Source of the DNA: Gammaproteobacteria bacterium
Lineage (GTDB): Bacteria; Pseudomonadota; Gammaproteobacteria; GRL18
Assembly: GCA_026196615.1 (NCBI GenBank)
Contig: JAPHSW010000053.1
Span: 1 to 52,585, forward strand
Length of the DNA: 52,585 bases
Direction: 5' to 3'
Shown here: positions 47,223 through 52,585 of the stretch, in pieces
How the letters are laid out: each line of letters starts with the position of its first letter
How positions within the stretch are numbered: position 1 is the first letter of the stretch
Notes under the pieces: model-generated
The model's database searches: none
Told to the model about the DNA's origin: nothing
The model's input: only the letters and a program-made list of their open reading frames with translations
Translations under genes and position numbers: made by a program

Positions 47223-47645
47223 TTTTTAAACTCAAATAAAATAAATAATGTAATTTAAATGAACACTATTACGAAGCATCTATTTCCACAACATCCAGTT
47301 ACAGAACTGTGCTTTGATTGTGTTTATAAAGGATTGCATTTAAATACACCTTCATAAAGACTTATTTATTAAATTCAGGTTTAACTCCCCCGATCCCCTC
47401 GGTTATTTCATGTATATATAGGAACATATAATTGATCATAAAAAAAGAAGGGTTAACCCTAGTATTTATAAGAATAATACAAAAAAAGGTTATTTTTCAT
47501 AATATTAGAAATAATTAATTAACTTTTTTATAGTAAAATTCTAAATTTAAGGAAAAATTTATGATTCAATTTATTAATTAAAAGCAATTAACTACAATTT
47601 TTTAATAAAAGCTCAATTTTAATCAGATTAAGAGATAGATACATT
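47223..47645. other. Gene-free region downstream of the COG0523 gene
   Basis: About 420 bases without a supportable open frame. It contains a 12-base perfect palindrome AGGGTTAACCCT (47449-47460) and a local GC-rich island (CTCCCCCGATCCCCTCGG, about 47384-47401) that stands out from the AT-rich surroundings. It could be the 3' untranslated region of the GTPase transcript, a small RNA or decayed DNA. Confidence 0.4.
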
Positions 47646-48695
47646 TTATTGAATACAATTCAACAGGTGTACCTCAACATCATTCCAGTCATGATATTCT
47701 GATTCAATAATTTCTATTCTGCTATCCTGACTATTTTCATAACCTTCCTTTGAGAACTGATCATCCGAACGATTCATAAGAACCCACCCTTTATGCGTAC
47801 GAAAGATCCCTTTAACACGGGAAAAAACCTCATCTTTAACAAAGTCTTCAAGCTTGTTTTCATTAAAAATAATAGAGCGATCAAAAATCCAACCACAACC
47901 AAAATAACCCTGGCCATTATTTTCAAATTTCTGCCATTGAAAATTATCTTCATGCTCTAATTGAGACTTTGCGGTATTTGTAGAATGACTGGTTGAATTT
48001 TCACTCCCCCCATGGGAGTGATGCTCACGTATTTTTTTGGGATGTGCATTTGGATGAACAGCACAACGTTGTTCATTACGTTTTATATCGAGCAAATCTG
48101 TAGAAAACTGACCAAACTCAATAGCATCAAGATGAGCCTTAACTGGCCTAAAAGACTGAGAAAATTCATAAAAGGTATCAAGTTCAGTTTGTGATGCCTT
48201 ATCTGATTTACTGGCCAAAAGTACATCTGCCATATTAAGTTGATCAATAAACGTTTCATTATTACGGTATTTATCTTCATTAATTTTATGTGCTTCAACA
48301 AGACAAATCGTTGCTCTAATATCCAGCACTGTCTTATAAAACTCACCTGTGAGCGTATCCATAACTTTTTTGGGATGTCCTACCCCTGTGGGCTCAATAA
48401 GGATACGATCCGGATTGGCTTTTTTAATCAGTAAATTAAGTGCAATTTGCAAAGGTAAGCCCGCCGCACAACAAATACAACCACCTGGCACTTCTTTTAT
48501 AAACACACCGTCATCTAGACCTTCTTGTTCAAGCATCGCACCATCAATACCTACATCGCCAAATTCATTGACTAATACAGCCCAATTTGAATGTTGAGGT
48601 CTTGAACGTAGCAACTTTAAAATTGCAGTGGTTTTGCCACTTCCTAAAAATCCCGTAATCAAATTTGTTGGAATAGCCTGTATTTTATCTGTCAT
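47646..48695 (-). CDS. COG0523 / CobW-like metallochaperone GTPase
   Basis: A 349-residue G3E-family GTPase. Walker A GFLGSGKT is at 15-22. The metal-binding GGCICC motif is at 71-76 and is diagnostic of COG0523 proteins. A histidine-rich linker (HPNAHPKKIREHHSHGG, about residue 220) precedes the C-terminal CobW_C domain. Family members deliver zinc, cobalt or other metals; which one applies cannot be read from sequence. It lies 89 bases downstream of the M16 lipoprotein gene on the same strand. Confidence 0.92.
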   Translation of the reverse strand: MTDKIQAIPTNLITGFLGSGKTTAILKLLRSRPQHSNWAVLVNEFGDVGIDGAMLEQEGLDDGVFIKEVPGGCICCAAGLPLQIALNLLIKKANPDRILIEPTGVGHPKKVMDTLTGEFYKTVLDIRATICLVEAHKINEDKYRNNETFIDQLNMADVLLASKSDKASQTELDTFYEFSQSFRPVKAHLDAIEFGQFSTDLLDIKRNEQRCAVHPNAHPKKIREHHSHGGSENSTSHSTNTAKSQLEHEDNFQWQKFENNGQGYFGCGWIFDRSIIFNENKLEDFVKDEVFSRVKGIFRTHKGWVLMNRSDDQFSKEGYENSQDSRIEIIESEYHDWNDVEVHLLNCIQ

Positions 48696-48784
48696 TATTA
48701 ATGAACCTATACGTATGAATTTTTACAGAGAGATACACGCTTTTAGAATGCTCTCAAAAAAAGTTTGAGTAGGATATGCAAGAA

Positions 48785-50338
48785 TTAATGCAAAGGCAAA
48801 TAATGTTTCTGATAAATATAATTATTGAGTCTTTTTTTGAAATTTTTTTCAAGCTTAGTGGAATCACCTACTGCAATAAAATTATGTTTACCACAAAGGT
48901 ATTTATTGGCAACATTGAATAGTTGCTCACTTGTTGTGCTGTTAATTTGATTTCTCATCTCATAAAGATAATCATCATTCAAATTGTTTTCTAATTGCTG
49001 TAACTTATTATTAACTAATTGTTGATTAGTTTGTAATTTAAAAACAATTTCCCCACTAAGTTGCTGTTTAATCAACTCCAATTCCTCTTTTTCAATAGCG
49101 TAATGGCACAAATAATTAAGGTGATTGTTTATGCCATGAACAGCAGGAATTAGCTTATCATGTGCCACAGAGGTTTGTATTAAAAATGGACTACTATAAC
49201 GACCTGATAATTGACGGGCAGAAATATAATAAGACAAGCCTTGTTGTTCTCGAAGATCAGCAAAAAGTCGTGAGCTTGGCCCCCCTCCCATCAATGCAGC
49301 AATCATTTTAAGAGGCAACCAATCTGACGATGTTCTGGGTACGGAAATCACCCCATATAACAAGTCAACTTGCTTAGAACCTTTACGTTCAATAAAGTCG
49401 AAGTAAGATTTACTGTCTTCTATGATAGGAACAGAATTTTGTTTGCCTCGATCTACCTCCTTATTATCATAAGACAAACTCCAGTCGGAAAAAAATTTTT
49501 TTATCTGGTTTTCTATGTTCTTCATATCAACATCACCTGATAATATAATCGTGCTCTTAGAAGGCCTGTAATTTCGCCTATAAAAGTCCATCAAGTCCTC
49601 TTTTTGTATTCTTTTAATTTGCTCACTTTCTGGTTGAAAATGATGATAGAGATGATCCTGTGGATAATTTTTTTGATAAAATAATAATTTTGAAAGGTAA
49701 GAACCTGAAGACTGGGTCAGTTTATTTTCTAATAATTGTTGTTCAATAACTTTTCTGACTGCATCATGCTCAGGCTTTATATAGGCCAATTGTTGCGATA
49801 ATAAATCCAGAGTTCGTTCCAGATCCTGGGGTAATATCTCAGCAGAAATCAGCGAAAATTGAGCAGTTTGCCAATAGTTCATAGGCCGTCCCAACAGAGA
49901 TATTTTTTTTTGAAATTCAGAGCGATTATATTTTCTTGTCCCCTGTCTCAGAAGTTTTAAAACCAGTGGAGAAAGTTGTTCATCCCGTGTGCTTAATTGA
50001 TATTTACCTGCACTAACCACTACTGCAATATTAATATTAGGAATATCATATTTAGGCCTAACATATATTTTCAGCCCATTGCTTAGAATGATTTTATGAT
50101 AGTGACTATTTGGGACAACAGCTTGTTTTGATTCACGCTCAAGTTGTTGAATAGAGGCAGGTAAAAATTTTACTGCTGTTGCAGATTTCAAAAAAACTGG
50201 TACAGATTCAGGCATTAAACTAGCCTTCTCAGCTTTTTTTGAATGGCCTTTTGAATGACCACTACAACTCACGATAAAAACATAACACAATAAAATGAGA
50301 AGATAGTATTTTCTATTTATCAATAGACTCAAAGTCAT
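48785..50338 (-). CDS. M16 peptidase-family lipoprotein lacking the zinc motif
   Basis: A 517-residue member of the pitrilysin/M16 family. A signal peptide with lipobox (FIVSC, Cys about 25) predicts a membrane-anchored periplasmic or outer-membrane lipoprotein. The M16 fold is seen in HKIILSNGLKIYVRPKYDIPNINIAVVVSAG and GGGPSSRLFADLREQQGLSYYISA. Where active members have HxxEH there is LVLKLLRQGT, so it is the non-catalytic partner. It lies 86 bases downstream of the active M16 gene, forming the usual pair. Confidence 0.9.
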   Translation of the reverse strand: MTLSLLINRKYYLLILLCYVFIVSCSGHSKGHSKKAEKASLMPESVPVFLKSATAVKFLPASIQQLERESKQAVVPNSHYHKIILSNGLKIYVRPKYDIPNINIAVVVSAGKYQLSTRDEQLSPLVLKLLRQGTRKYNRSEFQKKISLLGRPMNYWQTAQFSLISAEILPQDLERTLDLLSQQLAYIKPEHDAVRKVIEQQLLENKLTQSSGSYLSKLLFYQKNYPQDHLYHHFQPESEQIKRIQKEDLMDFYRRNYRPSKSTIILSGDVDMKNIENQIKKFFSDWSLSYDNKEVDRGKQNSVPIIEDSKSYFDFIERKGSKQVDLLYGVISVPRTSSDWLPLKMIAALMGGGPSSRLFADLREQQGLSYYISARQLSGRYSSPFLIQTSVAHDKLIPAVHGINNHLNYLCHYAIEKEELELIKQQLSGEIVFKLQTNQQLVNNKLQQLENNLNDDYLYEMRNQINSTTSEQLFNVANKYLCGKHNFIAVGDSTKLEKNFKKRLNNYIYQKHYLPLH

Positions 50339-50424
50339 TAGTCTTTAATCAACCTTAAACAACAGAATCAAATATGAGCCTAACGGGTGCATTCTTAAAG
50401 TACAGTTCATTAAATCACCTCAGA

Positions 50425-52005
50425 TTAAAAGTAGTGTTGTTCTATAGTTTTGCTAAAACTTTGAGGCAATAATTCCATCAACCATTTAACAAAACGCATT
50501 CCTGGACCGGGAACAATTTCTAAAGCTAACCAATCATCCGTGAAATAGTGTCTGGCCACCTGTTTAATTTTTAAGTTATCTACTGCTTGATAAGCTTTAA
50601 GATCTGAAATAGCCTGTCTGGGATTATCAAAAAATAAGACACCATCACCAATCAATTCAGCTAATTGTCTATTATTTGACATTTTCTGCAAAATTATCTG
50701 TTGCCTATTTTTTTTAGCACTACAGAGTTCTTCTTCTGAAACACCTGAGATGTGTATTTGTTCAATTTCATTTCGAACCAAAGACTGAATTTGTGAAAAA
50801 TCAGCATAACTGTGAGGTACCATTCCCATAGCCGTGATTCCGGCTTGCTCAAATGTTAGGGGAAAACCAATTGTTTCAAAAATCAACTCCTGTTCTTCTT
50901 TTAATTGGCGTTTTAAACGTGATGTATCATGATTTAACAAAATGTCAGCTAATAATTCCACTGCATAATAGTCAGAGTTATGCTTTCCTGGCGTATGCCA
51001 ACCCAGAGCATATAAAGGAAATGGAGCCAGTGGATCATAGTGTTTTTCAGATTTTCCAGATAATAAGGTTTTATTTATACTCGTATTTTCTTTTGTATCT
51101 GGATCAGGATAAACCTTATAATCAACATCATGTTTAGGTTTTATCTTTTTGTTTATATTAGAAAAATAAGATTCTATTTTTTTAAATGATTGGTTCGAAT
51201 CAATATCACCAACTAGCACTAGAACCGCATTTTCCGGTTGATAATATTTTTTGAAAAAACTTTGCACTTGTACAACTGTCGCACTTTTTATTTCCTTTTC
51301 AGTTCCTATTATTAAATGATCATAATCAGTACCCTGCCATGCAGAAACCATAAATTCGCTAGCAATTTTAAAGTAAGGAACATTATCAATACGTACTAAT
51401 TTTTCTTCAAGAACTGCTTGTCGTTGATTATTGAGCTTAGCTCCATTTATCATCAAATGTTGCATACGTTCCGCTTCCAACCATAAGACACGCTCAAGAT
51501 ATTTTGCAGGCGCTTCAGTCCAATAATCTGTTTTGTCGTAATCAGTCGAAGCATTCACTTGCCCACCAATTTGACGTATTGCATTAAAATGTCCACCATC
51601 AGGTACATTTTTTGAACCTTTAAACATCATATGTTCAAATAAATGTGCATACCCCCCCTCTCCAAACTGTTCATCGGCCGCTCCAACATCAAAAACCAGT
51701 CTTAAAGCAAAGATTGGTAGCTCATGGTTCTCAACAATATACACTTTAAGACCATTACTTAATTGTCGATGATAAATATTGGACAGATTTATTTGGTCAA
51801 ATTGCTCATCATTAAGCAAATAACACGGTAAGGTAATATTAGGTATTTCAAGGTCCGTCTCAATCGCATTAGAAAGAGCAGAGAAAAAAAAGTTTTTTGA
51901 TAACAGAAGTAAGCATATTATAAGTTTCATATTCATAACAAATTTCAATTTTGATAATTTCTGGGCCATTTTATTTCTGTAGTCATCTTCCAAGATGAAT
52001 TTCAT
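50425..52005 (-). CDS. M16 family zinc metallopeptidase, catalytic member
   Basis: A 526-residue exported peptidase. The inverted zinc motif HxxEH is intact: His121, Glu124 and His125 in AHLFEHMMFKGS, with the third ligand Glu about 75 residues later (QAVLEEK, 200/201). A signal-like segment is at about 25-47 (MNMKLIICLLLLSKNFFFSALSNA). The real start is therefore uncertain: the first ATG gives a long hydrophilic lead, and Met24 would give a standard signal peptide, but none has a clear ribosome site. It probably forms a heterodimer with the downstream M16 lipoprotein. Confidence 0.92.
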   Translation of the reverse strand: MKFILEDDYRNKMAQKLSKLKFVMNMKLIICLLLLSKNFFFSALSNAIETDLEIPNITLPCYLLNDEQFDQINLSNIYHRQLSNGLKVYIVENHELPIFALRLVFDVGAADEQFGEGGYAHLFEHMMFKGSKNVPDGGHFNAIRQIGGQVNASTDYDKTDYWTEAPAKYLERVLWLEAERMQHLMINGAKLNNQRQAVLEEKLVRIDNVPYFKIASEFMVSAWQGTDYDHLIIGTEKEIKSATVVQVQSFFKKYYQPENAVLVLVGDIDSNQSFKKIESYFSNINKKIKPKHDVDYKVYPDPDTKENTSINKTLLSGKSEKHYDPLAPFPLYALGWHTPGKHNSDYYAVELLADILLNHDTSRLKRQLKEEQELIFETIGFPLTFEQAGITAMGMVPHSYADFSQIQSLVRNEIEQIHISGVSEEELCSAKKNRQQIILQKMSNNRQLAELIGDGVLFFDNPRQAISDLKAYQAVDNLKIKQVARHYFTDDWLALEIVPGPGMRFVKWLMELLPQSFSKTIEQHYF

Positions 52006-52097
52006 ATGAAAAAAAATATAAATACAATATTTACTATGATAAATTAATGATATAACTTAAAATAAATTTCAAATAGTTAGGCCAAAAACTTGATTTA

Positions 52098-52127
52098 TTG
52101 TGATAATTGCATATTTTTAGTTATAAT
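52098..52127 (+). promoter_or_regulatory. Probable sigma-70 promoter of fimV
   Basis: TTGTGA (52098-52103) and a perfect TATAAT (52122-52127) are separated by 18 bases. The expected start site is about 70 bases before the fimV ATG. Confidence 0.6.
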
Positions 52128-52205
52128 AGCTCAACGGTTTTTCAGTTTATAACAGCTTTCATCTTATTATCTAAACGCCACAATATAAGGTCACATTTTT
52201 CAGTT

Positions 52206-52585
52206 ATGTTGAAGAAATCAGTATTTCTCATTATTTTTTTTATTCTACCAATAACTGGTTACACATTAGGTCTTGGTGATATCACCGTTTTTTCTAAACT
52301 AAATGAACCTTTAAAAATTCAAATTGAGCTGATTCAGTCTAAAACAACTCCTCTTGATGATATCCTTGTTAAAAATGCTAGCATCAAAACTTACAGACGC
52401 GCTAATTTGCCCTTCCCGGAAACTTTCAATAAAGTTCGCTTTAAACCAAAGAAAACCAATAATGGCTCAATCATCGTTGAATTAACTACAAGACGGCCTG
52501 TTAGAGATCCTTTTATTACTTTTATTGCTGATCTTAAATGGCGTAAAGGCCATGTAAGCAGAGAATACACATTTCTACTTGATCC
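52206..52585 (+). CDS. fimV: FimV family pilus/polar-assembly protein, 3'-truncated by window edge
   Basis: The N-terminal 126 residues of a FimV-type inner-membrane protein, which organises type IV pili and polar machinery through its peptidoglycan-binding part. A signal peptide (MLKKSVFLIIFFILPITGYTLG) is followed by the FimV N-terminal domain: LGLGDITVFSKLNEPLKIQI, IELTTRRPVRDPFITFIADLKW and REYTFLLD at the window end. The LysM, TPR and cytoplasmic parts lie beyond the edge. It is divergent from the M16 pair and has a good promoter. Confidence 0.9.
   Translation, partial: MLKKSVFLIIFFILPITGYTLGLGDITVFSKLNEPLKIQIELIQSKTTPLDDILVKNASIKTYRRANLPFPETFNKVRFKPKKTNNGSIIVELTTRRPVRDPFITFIADLKWRKGHVSREYTFLLD

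Noticed and set aside
1-52585. CRISPR array, complete insertion sequence, prophage or toxin-antitoxin module
   Set aside because: No regularly spaced repeats, transposase genes, phage structural genes or recognisable toxin-antitoxin pairs were seen.

Overview
The window looks like chromosomal DNA of an AT-rich gammaproteobacterium, probably marine or aquatic. The evidence is gene content and order. The run folD / tRNA cluster / tig-clpP-clpX-lon-hupB / tRNA-Val,Asp / ppiD with convergent fabI, and the run comEC-exbB-exbD-lpxK-ycaR / rne divergent from rluC-HAD-sppA, are arrangements I know from Pseudomonas and relatives. LpxK, ExbBD, FimV and an RNase E with a CPRC zinc link fit a Gram-negative gammaproteobacterium. 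I cannot place it below class level, and GC content was judged by eye, not computed.

Layout. 1-11.6 kb: proteostasis block on the minus strand (tig, clpP, clpX, lon with a heat-shock-type promoter, hupB, two tRNAs, ppiD), with the fabI 3' end entering from the left edge. A four-gene tRNA operon (Pro, Arg, His, Leu) follows, and a decayed tyrosine-integrase C-terminus sits just past the 3' end of tRNA-Leu. 11.9-15.7 kb: folD, a GIDE-like membrane protein carrying an EF-hand, lemA, ribA and a small Cys-containing orphan. 15.9-24.3 kb: a signalling island with a PdsR/PdsS-type two-component pair (the dedicated-sortase regulators, without a sortase here), a tightly packed YfiR / histidine kinase / REC-DUF3369-HD-GYP operon, and a divergent HDOD protein with a cNMP-like domain. 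24.3-37.5 kb: sppA-like, HAD phosphatase, rluC, a 1-kb leader, rne, LMW phosphatase, a 56-residue YcaR-type gene, lpxK, exbD, exbB, comEC and a DUF2062 gene. kdsB and murB, usually found in this cluster, are absent. 37.5-43.4 kb: OsmC-like, TauE/SafE-like, a coiled-coil protein translationally overlapped with a Na/Pi cotransporter, then a hemerythrin / DUF2249 / polytopic membrane protein operon with a good FNR-type promoter. 43.4-52.6 kb: selU and a fused oxidoreductase-SelD, a COG0523 GTPase, an M16 peptidase pair (one active, one lipoprotein without the zinc motif), and the start of fimV at the right edge.

How the genes fit together. Trigger factor, ClpXP, Lon and PpiD cover folding and turnover in the cytoplasm and at the inner membrane. 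ExbBD, LpxK, ComEC and RNase E belong to a conserved envelope/RNA cluster. The YfiR-kinase-HD-GYP operon reads as a periplasm-to-c-di-GMP relay. The hemerythrin operon reads as a low-oxygen or nitrosative response. SelD with SelU would supply selenophosphate for 2-selenouridine in tRNA. I saw no CRISPR array, complete insertion sequence, intact prophage or defence island. The most unusual items are the kinase-based YfiR relay, the PdsRS pair apart from its sortase, the EF-hand in a GIDE-like protein, the FNR-type hemerythrin promoter, and the integrase fossil with a long hairpin upstream of tig.
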